Assembly: GCA_964563585.1 (NCBI GenBank)
Contig: CAZLXG010000007.1
Span: forward strand, 1-45,259
DNA: 45,259 nt
Reading direction: 5' to 3'
DNA from: CAZLXG01 sp964563585
GTDB taxonomy: Bacteria > Bacteroidota > Bacteroidia > Flavobacteriales > Flavobacteriaceae
Shown here: in pieces, positions 33,472-40,790 of the stretch
Layout: each line of letters opens with the position of its first letter
How positions within the stretch are numbered: the stretch's first letter is position 1
Position numbers and translations under genes: made by a program
The notes under the pieces: generated by a model
The model's input: the letters and a program-made list of their open reading frames with translations, nothing else
Told to the model about the DNA's origin: nothing
The model's database searches: none

Positions 33472-34452
33472 TTAAAGTACCATAAGGTTGCAACCACGAA
33501 TATCTGAATCATCAAAACGCCCAATAATTTCAAATGTTCCATTTTCGTATGTACGACCTAAATCTTGCGTAGCAATAAACGAGCAAGAATTAATATTAGC
33601 TAAATCTATCACGTTTATACCTCCAGTTTTTCCTTGAGATTGAATGGTAAGCGCATCTTCAGTATCACGGGTTAGAACTTGCATCCAGTTTGGGCAATTA
33701 AAAATTCCTTTTCCTTTAGAATATGCCTGACTTAAAAGTTCTGTCATACCATATTCACTGTGTATATTTTTAACGCCAAACCCAGACTTTAATTGTTTGT
33801 GTAATTCAGTTCTAATCAATTCTTTTCTTCTGCCTTTCATGCCGCCAGTTTCCATGATTATTGTGTTTTTTAGATTGAATTGATGCGTTTCAACAAAATC
33901 CAACAAGGCAAATGAAACACCAATAAGTAATACTTTTTTTTCTTTTGAATTAAGAGAAATTAAAGTGTCTTTTAATTCTGAAATGTTATCAAGATAAAAT
34001 CCACTTTCTATATGGTTTGATTGAGAAATTAAATCGTTTACCATATAAACCAAAGAAGAGCCTTTTCGTTCTAAATAAGAAGGTAAAAGCGCAAGAATCA
34101 CATAATTATCTATATTGCCGTAAAACTGTTGAAAACCTTTTGTGAAGCTTTGTTTGTAAGTCTCTAAATTGGTAACATAATGTTTACTAATAACATTACT
34201 TGTTGTGCCCGAACTAGTAAAAGTGGCTTTAATATTATTTTCTGAGCTTAAAACTTTATACGTTTTAAAAAATTGAATAGGTAAAAAAGGAATGTCTTGT
34301 ATTGTTTTTATATCGCTAGGATGCTTATAAAGTAAATCGCAAAACGACCGGTATACTTTATTGTTTTCAAATTGAAATTTAAAAATTTGTAAGGCTAAAT
34401 TTTCAAATTCAGTTTGAGTTTTAATATTAAAAATGGAATTACTATTTATCAT
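33472..34452 (-). CDS. LuxE/PaaK-like acyl-protein synthetase (acyltransferase)
   Basis: Cytoplasmic member of the ANL adenylate-forming superfamily, 326 residues, similar to LuxE acyl-protein synthetase. The phosphate-binding loop is in ATFTSSGTTSNVISKHY (about 78-94), the nucleotide-site block in NIHSEYGMTELLSQAYSKG (about 230-248), and the hinge region in FEIIGRFDDSDIRGCNLM at the end; the mobile C-terminal domain of larger ANL enzymes is largely absent. LuxE normally feeds luciferase with aldehyde via LuxC, but no luxCDAB genes are here. Proteins of this form occur in Bacteroidetes near polysaccharide or lipid genes; the acyl substrate and acceptor are unknown. Confidence 0.82.
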   Translation of the reverse strand: MINSNSIFNIKTQTEFENLALQIFKFQFENNKVYRSFCDLLYKHPSDIKTIQDIPFLPIQFFKTYKVLSSENNIKATFTSSGTTSNVISKHYVTNLETYKQSFTKGFQQFYGNIDNYVILALLPSYLERKGSSLVYMVNDLISQSNHIESGFYLDNISELKDTLISLNSKEKKVLLIGVSFALLDFVETHQFNLKNTIIMETGGMKGRRKELIRTELHKQLKSGFGVKNIHSEYGMTELLSQAYSKGKGIFNCPNWMQVLTRDTEDALTIQSQGKTGGINVIDLANINSCSFIATQDLGRTYENGTFEIIGRFDDSDIRGCNLMVL

Positions 34453-34493
34453 TTAATTTACATCGAAAATAAAAAACAAAAGTATATAAAATA

Positions 34494-34521
34494 AAAAAGC
34501 GTTGCTATTGCAACGCTTTTT
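34494..34521 (-). terminator. terminator after the T9SS-tailed protein gene
   Basis: AAAAAGCGTTGC (34494-34505) pairs with GCAACGCTTTTT (34510-34521) around a TATT loop, with T-rich ends on both strands. On the minus strand it lies 20 bases after the stop of the gene at 34542-35318 and before the LuxE-like gene. Confidence 0.9.
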
Positions 34522-34541
34522 AAATAAAATATTTTTTTAGA

Positions 34542-35318
34542 TTACTGAATTACTAATTTTTTAGTAATAGTAGCATTCTCTTGAGATACTTTCATAATAT
34601 AAATACCAGTATTTAAATTAGAAACGTTTAGCTCTTTATTAGATACAGTTTCGTTAATAACTTGTTTTCCTAAAACATCAAAGATATCAACTGTTAGTTT
34701 TGAATTGCTTTTGCTTCTAATATTAACATAACCTAATGATGTCGGGTTAGGATACATGCTAAAGCCTTCGATTTGGTTGTTTTCAACTGAAAGCGTATTG
34801 TTATCAACAAAAGACAAATCATCCCAATAAACAGTTGATCCGTTATACGTTCTAACTTCAAATCTAAAACCATCAACTCCAGAAGAAGGAGCTGTAACAG
34901 TAGTAGTATATTGCTGCCAAGAAGTGTCACTTGTAAGATAACTTCCAGCAGGACCTCGTAAAGCATCATTAGTAGCGGCATCTGTTACTGTTGAAGTTCC
35001 GTTAAGCCAATAGCACCAAATTCTTGCGTCTTTGCTATCACCAGATTCAACATAATACCAGACGGTTATAGTGTAGCTTTCACCTGGATCTACTGAAACT
35101 GATTGTGTTAAATCTCGTGTACCTGTAGCTACAACTTTAGCTGAGTTTGAGCCTCCATGTACTGTAGTTGCTTCTTGTGTTGCACTTTCAGATTTAGACC
35201 AACCAGTAGGAGTTGTAGAATCATCCCAAGATTCTAAATTACCATTGGTAAGCATTTCTTGTCCAAAAGAATAAGCAGTAATTAAAAAAGTAAAAAGTAA
35301 AATGTAAAGTTTTTTCAT
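34542..35318 (-). CDS. T9SS type A sorting-domain protein with carbohydrate-binding-like domain
   Basis: Secreted protein of 258 residues. A signal peptide (about 1-19, ending SFGQ) is followed by a beta-sandwich domain (about 20-170) resembling CBM4_9-type carbohydrate-binding modules: ML-NGNLESWDDSTTPTGWS at its start, SAKVVATGTRDLTQSVSV, YTITVWYYVES and VYWDDLSFVD at its end. The C-terminal 70 residues form a type A T9SS sorting domain: FSMYPNPTSLGYVNI, VDIFDVLGKQVI, NVSNLNTGIYIMKVSQ and a final KKLVIQ. The protein should be exported across the outer membrane by T9SS and anchored or released. There is no catalytic domain. The upstream region is cut by the assembly gap. Confidence 0.88.
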   Translation of the reverse strand: MKKLYILLFTFLITAYSFGQEMLTNGNLESWDDSTTPTGWSKSESATQEATTVHGGSNSAKVVATGTRDLTQSVSVDPGESYTITVWYYVESGDSKDARIWCYWLNGTSTVTDAATNDALRGPAGSYLTSDTSWQQYTTTVTAPSSGVDGFRFEVRTYNGSTVYWDDLSFVDNNTLSVENNQIEGFSMYPNPTSLGYVNIRSKSNSKLTVDIFDVLGKQVINETVSNKELNVSNLNTGIYIMKVSQENATITKKLVIQ

Positions 35319-35340
35319 AATAAGAGAGATTAATTAATTT

Positions 35341-35440
35341 NNNNNNNNNNNNNNNNNNNNNNNNNNNNNNNNNNNNNNNNNNNNNNNNNNNNNNNNNNNN
35401 NNNNNNNNNNNNNNNNNNNNNNNNNNNNNNNNNNNNNNNN
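35341..35440. other. assembly gap (100 N)
   Basis: A run of exactly 100 N, the usual scaffold-gap placeholder, lies 22 bases upstream of the start of one T9SS-tailed gene and 15 bases downstream of the stop of another. True length and content are unknown; whole genes could be missing. Confidence 0.99.
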
Positions 35441-35455
35441 GAAATAATATTGCAG

Positions 35456-35797
35456 TTACTTTATCACTAATTTCCTAGTTTCACTAATATTATTTTCGGT
35501 TATCTTCAAAATATAAACACCTGTACTTAGTCTTGAAATGTTTAGTTCTTTACCTGTTAATGTAATTGAAAACACTTGTTTTCCTAAAACATTAAAGATT
35601 TCAACCTTTTTAGTTAAATTACGTTTAGACGTAATATATATGTATTGTTTGCCGTTACTTACTGGGTTTGGGTATACAGAAAGCCCTTCAATGTTTTGTG
35701 CAACAAGTGTATTATTAAATCTTGTTTGCGAAAACCCTTGTTGAGTTATCATAAACATTAAAGCAAAAAGTATAGTTAAAAAGTAACTTTTTTTCAT
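35456..35797 (-). CDS. minimal T9SS type A sorting-domain protein
   Basis: Protein of 113 residues made almost only of a signal peptide (MKKSYFLTILFALMFMITQ.., cleavage near FSQ about residue 24), a 13-residue spacer and a T9SS type A sorting domain (about 37-113). The domain blocks are LSVYPNPVSNGK, VEIFNVLGKQVF, ELNISRLSTGVYILKI and the final TRKLVIK. The tail resembles that of the neighbouring gene at 34542-35318. There is essentially no cargo, so it may be a tiny secreted peptide, a decayed larger protein, or a domain pool for recombination. The next stretch (35798-35994) is AT-rich and shows no further gene. Confidence 0.8.
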   Translation of the reverse strand: MKKSYFLTILFALMFMITQQGFSQTRFNNTLVAQNIEGLSVYPNPVSNGKQYIYITSKRNLTKKVEIFNVLGKQVFSITLTGKELNISRLSTGVYILKITENNISETRKLVIK

Positions 35798-35994
35798 AAT
35801 TAGACTTTAGTCATGTAAATGTAAATAATTTACTTCAAAATTTATACCAAAAAAATGTTAAAGATTTGAACATTTGGTCGAAAAGTTAAATCAGTGTAAG
35901 TTGTGTGTTACCTTAATGTTATTTGTCGTGCAATGCGAATATAGTTGTGTTATTAACTTTATCTTTACTTCTAGAAATAATAGTTATTTTAAAA

Positions 35995-36675
35995 ATGAAT
36001 AAAAAAGACATTAAAATACTTTTAGTTGATGATGAGCCAGATATCTTAGAAATAGTAGGTTATAACTTGTCAAATGAAGGCTATCAAATAATTACTGCTG
36101 AGAATGGACTTGAAGCCGTTAAAAAAGCTAAAAAAGAATTACCACAATTAATTATTCTTGATGTAATGATGCCAGAAATGGATGGTATTGAAGCCTGTGA
36201 AATAATTAGAAAAAATTTAGATTTAAAAGACACAATTATTACTTTTCTAACAGCAAGAGGAGAAGATTATTCACAGGTTGCAGGATTTGATGCTGGAGCC
36301 GATGATTATATAACAAAACCCATAAAACCAAAAGTTTTAATTAGTAAAGTAAAAGCACTTTTACGACGCTTTAAAGAAGAGCCAAAAAGCAATGTCGTTA
36401 AAGTAGGTGATTTGGTTATAGATAGAGATGAGTATAAAATTATTTTAAAAGGAAAAGATATTATTCTACCCAGAAAAGAATTTGAATTATTATCTTTATT
36501 AACCTCAAAACCGGGGAAAGTTTTTAAAAGAGACGAAATTCTTGATAAAGTTTGGGGGAATGAAGTAATTGTAGGAGGAAGAACCATTGATGTTCATATC
36601 CGTAAATTACGTGAAAAAATTGGAGATGAAAGATTTAAAACTGTTAAAGGAGTTGGTTATAAGTTTGTAGATTAA
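35995..36675 (+). CDS. OmpR/PhoB-type response regulator
   Basis: Two-component DNA-binding regulator of 226 residues. The receiver domain (about 5-120) has LLVDDEPD (acidic pair D12-D13), the phospho-acceptor D56 in LIILDVMMPEMDG, Thr in ITFLTARGEDY and Lys in DDYITKPIKPK. The winged-helix effector domain (about 130-226) shows LPRKEFELLSLLTSKPG, VFKRDEILDKVWG, and RTIDVHIRKLREKIG with the final VKGVGYKFV, typical of PhoB. I start at the ATG at 35995; the longer frame from 35923 adds a hydrophobic leader that does not belong. It overlaps the histidine kinase by one base, so they are a coupled pair. Confidence 0.95.
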   Translation: MNKKDIKILLVDDEPDILEIVGYNLSNEGYQIITAENGLEAVKKAKKELPQLIILDVMMPEMDGIEACEIIRKNLDLKDTIITFLTARGEDYSQVAGFDAGADDYITKPIKPKVLISKVKALLRRFKEEPKSNVVKVGDLVIDRDEYKIILKGKDIILPRKEFELLSLLTSKPGKVFKRDEILDKVWGNEVIVGGRTIDVHIRKLREKIGDERFKTVKGVGYKFVD

Positions 36676-37718
36676 TGCCATTAAAATTAAGGAAAACAGA
36701 TCAATTCGCGATTCTAACATCGCTGTACATTACATTTATAATAACGCTCTTAATGAGTGTTTTTTTATATGCATTCTACATAATTAATTGGCTGTATGTT
36801 TTAGTATTTGCCGTTGGAAGTTATATTGCTTCATTTATTATTATAAGATTTAGAGTGGAAAAATTTATTTATAAACGCGTAAAAAAAATATACGACGATT
36901 TAGCGCTTTTAGAATCTACAAGTTTTACAAGCGGGCCTATAACTACCGATATGAATACACTTATTGAAGAAATAGATAAGTTTGCACGAGATAAAAAACT
37001 AGAAATAGAAACACTTAAAGTAAGAGAAAAATATAGAAAAGAGTTTTTCGGAAATGTATCTCACGAGTTAAAAACACCATTATTTACAGTTCAGAGTTAT
37101 ATTTTAACCTTGTTAGATGGCGCAATGAACGATGAAAAAGTAAGAGAAAAATATCTTGAAAGAGCCAATAAAGGCATAGAAAGGCTTAGCTATATTGTAA
37201 AAGATTTAGATATGATAACCAAGTTAGAAGTTGGTGATTTAAGCCTGAAATCAGAAATGTTTGATATTGTAGAGTTGGTTAAAAATACATTTGAAATGTT
37301 CGAAATGCGAGCACAAAAAAAGAAAATAACACTAACTTTCGATACAGAATATTCAAATCCCATTTTGGTTAATGCTGATAAAGAACGCATACAACAAGTA
37401 TTAGCAAACCTTATAGTAAATTCTGTGAAATACGGTAGAGAAAACGGAACTACTGAAGTTAGCATAGAAAATTTAATTAAAAATAAAGTAATAGTAAGGA
37501 TAACCGATAATGGAGAAGGTATCGATAAAAAACACGTGTCACGTTTATTTGAACGCTTTTTTCGAGTAGATAAAAGTGGTTCAAGAAAAGAAGGTGGTTC
37601 AGGTTTAGGGCTTTCAATAGTAAAACATATTATGGAAGCTCACAATGAAAAAATATATGTAGAAAGCGAATATGGTGTTGGTAGCGAATTCTCATTCACG
37701 CTCGAAAAGACCAAATAA
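36675..37718 (+). CDS. PhoR-like sensor histidine kinase
   Basis: Inner-membrane kinase of 347 residues. Two membrane helices (about 12-34 and 38-57) with almost no periplasmic loop are followed by a cytoplasmic linker without a visible PAS domain. The HisKA domain has FFGNVSHELKTPLFTVQSYI (His130), and the ATPase domain has ANLIVNSVKYG (N-box), ITDNGEGIDKKH, LFERFFRVD and GGSGLGLSIVKHIMEAH (G-boxes). The near-absence of an outer loop implies that it senses an intramembrane or cytoplasmic cue or a partner protein. In PhoBR-like systems of Bacteroidetes phosphate is the proposed signal; no pst or phoU genes are adjacent. The 3' end overlaps the convergent glycosyltransferase gene by 27 bases. 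Confidence 0.94.
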   Translation: MPLKLRKTDQFAILTSLYITFIITLLMSVFLYAFYIINWLYVLVFAVGSYIASFIIIRFRVEKFIYKRVKKIYDDLALLESTSFTSGPITTDMNTLIEEIDKFARDKKLEIETLKVREKYRKEFFGNVSHELKTPLFTVQSYILTLLDGAMNDEKVREKYLERANKGIERLSYIVKDLDMITKLEVGDLSLKSEMFDIVELVKNTFEMFEMRAQKKKITLTFDTEYSNPILVNADKERIQQVLANLIVNSVKYGRENGTTEVSIENLIKNKVIVRITDNGEGIDKKHVSRLFERFFRVDKSGSRKEGGSGLGLSIVKHIMEAHNEKIYVESEYGVGSEFSFTLEKTK

Positions 37719-38747
37719 CGCTTTAAAATTCACATCATAATCAAACGATTTTAATCTGGAAAAACGGTTTGCATCATCCAGTTTGTCTAAAGTAAAATCA
37801 TCTTGCTTACAACTTGGTACAACACCTAAATCGGTAAACCTTTTGGCTAAATATTTCTGTTCAAATTGCCCTGGCGTTGGTATAAAAAAAGCTTTTTTAT
37901 TAAGTTTAGCCAAATCCATAATAGTTGTATAACCAGATCTAGAGATAATTAATTCGCTCTCGTTAATCGTTTTTTCTAATAAATCAGACATCATAAAATT
38001 GTATACAGACATGCTACCAATAACCTGTATAGATTGCTTTTTTTCCATAATACCTTTAACAAAAACAACTTTTCCTGTATAGTTTTTTAATGCCTTAAAA
38101 AGTATGTCTTCTAATAAAGTACGTTGCGGTTCAGGTCCAGAAAGTAAAACCAAAATTTTATTTACAATTTTCAAGTTTTTCTTCTCAAATCTACTTAAAG
38201 GTCCTATATAAGTAATCGGAGTTTTAAAAACATCACTATGCCCTAACTTGCCACTTAAATTCAATTTATTATTTGTATCCGGAACCCAACAAATATCAAA
38301 TTTTTCAACAAATTTCTTATGAATTTTTGTGCTAAACCAAGTTGTATTTCCACTTAAAACATTCAGTTGATGCGTTATAAAAACCGACGGCACTTTTTTG
38401 CTAAAAACACCCAGCCGATTATCCGAAATAATTCCTGTAATATTCTGGTTTTCAACAATATGTTTTATTGCTTTTTTTTCATTTTTTATGGCTTTAATCA
38501 TTTTTGGCGAATCCCAAAGTAGTTTCAATTTAAAATGTTTTCCTTTTTTCGCATACTTAATATTATACGACGGTAATTCAATCGAAGACAGATTTGGAAA
38601 CTCCTTTTGTAAAAGAGTTAAAGCAATACCATCGCTAGCCAAAACAGGTTGAAAGCCATTTGTAATCAACGCATTAATAATAGGGATGCATCTAGTAGCA
38701 TGTCCCAAACCCCAATTTAATGGCGCAACTAAAATTTGTTTTTTCAT
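37692..38747 (-). CDS. glycosyltransferase, MurG/GT28-like
   Basis: Two-domain GT-B glycosyltransferase-like protein of 351 residues. The ATG at 38747 gives MKKQILVAPLNWGLGHATRC, the glycine-rich N-terminal loop of this group; an earlier in-frame start at 38771 falls within the repeat-associated region and is unlikely. The C-terminal donor-binding part has ILVLLSGPEPQRTL, then ELIISRSGYTTIMDLAKLNKK (about 272-292) and FIPTPGQFEQKYLAKRF, the usual MurG-like block (SGxxTxxE-type replaced by SRSGYTT). Donor and acceptor are unknown; similar proteins sit near cell-surface genes. A short repeat lies 14 bases upstream of the start. Confidence 0.83.
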   Translation of the reverse strand: MKKQILVAPLNWGLGHATRCIPIINALITNGFQPVLASDGIALTLLQKEFPNLSSIELPSYNIKYAKKGKHFKLKLLWDSPKMIKAIKNEKKAIKHIVENQNITGIISDNRLGVFSKKVPSVFITHQLNVLSGNTTWFSTKIHKKFVEKFDICWVPDTNNKLNLSGKLGHSDVFKTPITYIGPLSRFEKKNLKIVNKILVLLSGPEPQRTLLEDILFKALKNYTGKVVFVKGIMEKKQSIQVIGSMSVYNFMMSDLLEKTINESELIISRSGYTTIMDLAKLNKKAFFIPTPGQFEQKYLAKRFTDLGVVPSCKQDDFTLDKLDDANRFSRLKSFDYDVNFKALFGLFERE

Positions 38748-38760
38748 ACTAATAATTTGA

Positions 38761-38838
38761 GCGTGCCCCAAGGGTCGGGCTTTTCACTATATCTTTTTTT
38801 CGTTCCTTAAAAAAGGATGCCGCTACAATCCCTCACGC
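38761..38838 (+). repeat. composite repeat, short copy 3
   Basis: A 78-base element with ends GCGT (38761) and ACGC (38838) and both outer arms of the long copies: AAGGGTCGGGCTTTTCAC near the left, and GGATGCCGCTACAATCCC near the right. The middle is only TTTTTTTCGTTCCTTAAAAA. The nested ATTGC/GCAAT unit present in copies 1 and 2 is absent. It sits in the divergent region between the MurG-like gene and trmB. Confidence 0.78.
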
Positions 38839-38979
38839 AAAACATTCATATGGAAATCTATTATATGTCATTATAATACAAGCATCCTAAATTTAAATCT
38901 CACTTAGTGAGTAAAATCAAAGATAAGCATATAAAGACTTGCGTATATTTCCTTAATTTTACCAAAATCTTAAATTAAA

Positions 38980-39654
38980 GTGGGAAGTAAAAATAAGCTT
39001 AAACGATTTAGAGAAAATGAAACTTTTTCAAATGTATATCAACCAACACGAGAAGAGTTAGTTAATGGTGATTTCAAATTAAAAGGAAATTGGAGAACAG
39101 TCGCTTTTAAAAATGATAATCCGTTAGTCTTAGAACTAGGCTGCGGAAAAGGAGAGTATTCAGTAGCATTAGCTCAAAAATTCCCTAATAAAAATTTTAT
39201 AGGAATAGATATTAAAGGTGCCCGATTTTGGAGAGGAGCAAAAACTGCAATTGAAGAAAATATCCCAAATGCTGCGTTTTTAAGAACTCAAATTGAGTTG
39301 ATAGACCATGCTTTTGCAAAAGGCGAAGTAGACGAAATTTGGATAACCTTCCCAGACCCACAAATAAAATATCAGCGAACAAAACACCGTATGACGAATG
39401 CTGAATTTTTAAAACGCTACAAACATATATTAAAACCAGAAGGTGTAGTAAATTTAAAAACCGATAGCGAGTTTATGCACGGTTACACGCTTGGGTTATT
39501 ACATGGCGCAGGACATGAAGTGCTTTACGCCAATCATAATGTGTACAAACAAGAAGGTAGCCCAGAAGAGGTTACAAGTATACAAACCTATTACGAATCG
39601 CTATATTTAGAGCAAAATAAACCAATTACGTATATTAGATTTAAAATTAATTAA
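38980..39654 (+). CDS. trmB: tRNA (guanine(46)-N7)-methyltransferase
   Basis: SAM-dependent methyltransferase that makes m7G46 in the tRNA variable loop, cytoplasmic, 224 residues. The SAM-binding motif is LVLELGCGKGEYSVALA (about 49-65), followed by FIGIDIKGARFWRGAKT, then ITFPDPQIKYQRTKHRMT (the TrmB PDP..K..H block) and NLKTDSEFMHGYTL at the C-terminal part. The protein begins MGSKNKLKRFRENETF with a GTG start; no ATG is available at the conserved start. A LysE-type gene follows after three bases, so the two are coupled. Confidence 0.95.
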   Translation: MGSKNKLKRFRENETFSNVYQPTREELVNGDFKLKGNWRTVAFKNDNPLVLELGCGKGEYSVALAQKFPNKNFIGIDIKGARFWRGAKTAIEENIPNAAFLRTQIELIDHAFAKGEVDEIWITFPDPQIKYQRTKHRMTNAEFLKRYKHILKPEGVVNLKTDSEFMHGYTLGLLHGAGHEVLYANHNVYKQEGSPEEVTSIQTYYESLYLEQNKPITYIRFKIN

Positions 39655-39657
39655 TAA

Positions 39658-40287
39658 GTGAATTTAACTTTTGTTTTTTTTTTAGGTTTGGTTATAGCTT
39701 TTATTGGTGTAATTCCACCTGGGTTGTTAAATATGACAGCAGCAAAAATAAGCTTAAAAGAAGGGCATAGTCGAGGTATTGTATTCTCAATAGGCGTTTG
39801 TGTAATTGTATTAGCGCAGACCTATATTGCCGCAATTTTCGCAAGATATTTAAGTAATCATCAAGAAGTTGTAGATATTTTACAACGTGTTGCATTTGTA
39901 ATTTTCGTATTAATAACCATCTATTTTTTATTTGTAGCAAAAAAAGACTCGAAACAGCAAATAGATCCCAAAATAAGAAGTAAAAAAAGCCGATTTTTTC
40001 AAGGCATGTTTATGTCTGCAATCAATGTATTTCCAATACCATTTCAGGCGTATATGACGGTGACTTTGGCGTCATTTGGATGGCTAAGTTTCGATAAAAT
40101 TAGTATTATATCTTATGTTGCAGGGTCAGCAATGGGGACTTTTGTTACACTATATATGTATATTTTCTTTTTTGATAAAATTAAAGACAAGTCAATTGCA
40201 TCACAAAAAAGTATGAATTATTTTATTGGTGGTGTCACATGTGTTATTTCAATAATTACTTTAATAAACATTGTAAAAGAGTTATAG
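39658..40287 (+). CDS. LysE family transporter
   Basis: Integral membrane protein of 209 residues with five to six predicted helices, related to the LysE/RhtB amino-acid exporter family. The N-terminus has the typical IAFIGVIPPGLLNMTAAKIS (helix 1 with the PPG motif). A basic stretch (KSRFFQGMFMSAINVFPIPF) precedes the C-terminal helices. The start is GTG at 39658. Exported substrate cannot be predicted. It follows trmB by three bases and is followed by an alkyltransferase-like gene with one base between, so trmB-lysE-atl look like one transcript. Confidence 0.87.
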   Translation: MNLTFVFFLGLVIAFIGVIPPGLLNMTAAKISLKEGHSRGIVFSIGVCVIVLAQTYIAAIFARYLSNHQEVVDILQRVAFVIFVLITIYFLFVAKKDSKQQIDPKIRSKKSRFFQGMFMSAINVFPIPFQAYMTVTLASFGWLSFDKISIISYVAGSAMGTFVTLYMYIFFFDKIKDKSIASQKSMNYFIGGVTCVISIITLINIVKEL

Positions 40288-40288
40288 G

Positions 40289-40618
40289 ATGCAGCCAAAA
40301 ACCTTGAATTTCTTCGATAAAGTATACGAGGTTGCAAAACAGATTCCTTATGGTAGAGTTACTAGCTATGGAGCTATTGCTACATATTTAGGAGCAGCCC
40401 GAAGTGCGCGAATGGTTGGTTATGCTATGAATGGGTCGGTAGCTAAAGATGTGCCAGCACATAGAGTTGTAAATAAAAAAGGATTACTTACTGGAAAGCA
40501 TCATTTTGATGGAACAAATTTAATGCAACAACTTTTAGAAAGTGAAGGTATTGAGGTTATTGAAAATCAAATTCAAAATCTAGATAAAGTGTATTGGAAT
40601 CCTTTACAGGAATTGTAA
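40289..40618 (+). CDS. alkyltransferase-like (ATL) protein
   Basis: DNA-binding MGMT-domain protein of 109 residues. The MGMT-type core (YEVAKQIPYGRVTSYGAIAT, GAARSARMVGYAMNGS) is followed by the active-site region reading VPAHRVVNKKG, so the alkyl-acceptor Cys of PCHR is replaced by Ala (A57). Such alkyltransferase-like proteins bind O6-alkylguanine without repairing it and hand the lesion to nucleotide-excision repair, as shown for other ATLs; here that role is inferred from the missing Cys. It ends the trmB-lysE-atl run. Confidence 0.9.
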   Translation: MQPKTLNFFDKVYEVAKQIPYGRVTSYGAIATYLGAARSARMVGYAMNGSVAKDVPAHRVVNKKGLLTGKHHFDGTNLMQQLLESEGIEVIENQIQNLDKVYWNPLQEL

Positions 40619-40737
40619 TTATTTCGGTTGATATAAGCCATTGTCTGAAATGCCGATTATGGGTTTTTATAAAATTTATAAATAATAGCATAAACAAAAC
40701 TTCTCCATTCTAGCTTCAGTCTTCAAGCTTAATTATT

Positions 40738-40745
40738 TATCTTTG
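40738..40745 (+). promoter_or_regulatory. candidate -7 element for the Mrp-NifU-ferredoxin unit
   Basis: TATCTTTG fits TAnnTTTG and ends 45 bases before the ATG at 40791. A short imperfect inverted repeat around TTAGTCTAA and TTAAGACTTAA follows at about 40758-40781, which could be an operator or 5' leader structure. Confidence 0.42.
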
Positions 40746-40790
40746 CATCTTAGAGAATTAGTCTAATTTATTAAGACTTAATAAGAAGAA

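Noticed and set aside
34733..34981. Leucine-rich 82-codon frame within the T9SS-tailed gene
   Set aside because: A shifted frame of the same gene; the low-complexity Leu runs are an artefact of the frame.
39701..39940. 79-codon minus-strand frame inside the LysE-type gene
   Set aside because: Antisense shadow with no start context or domain.
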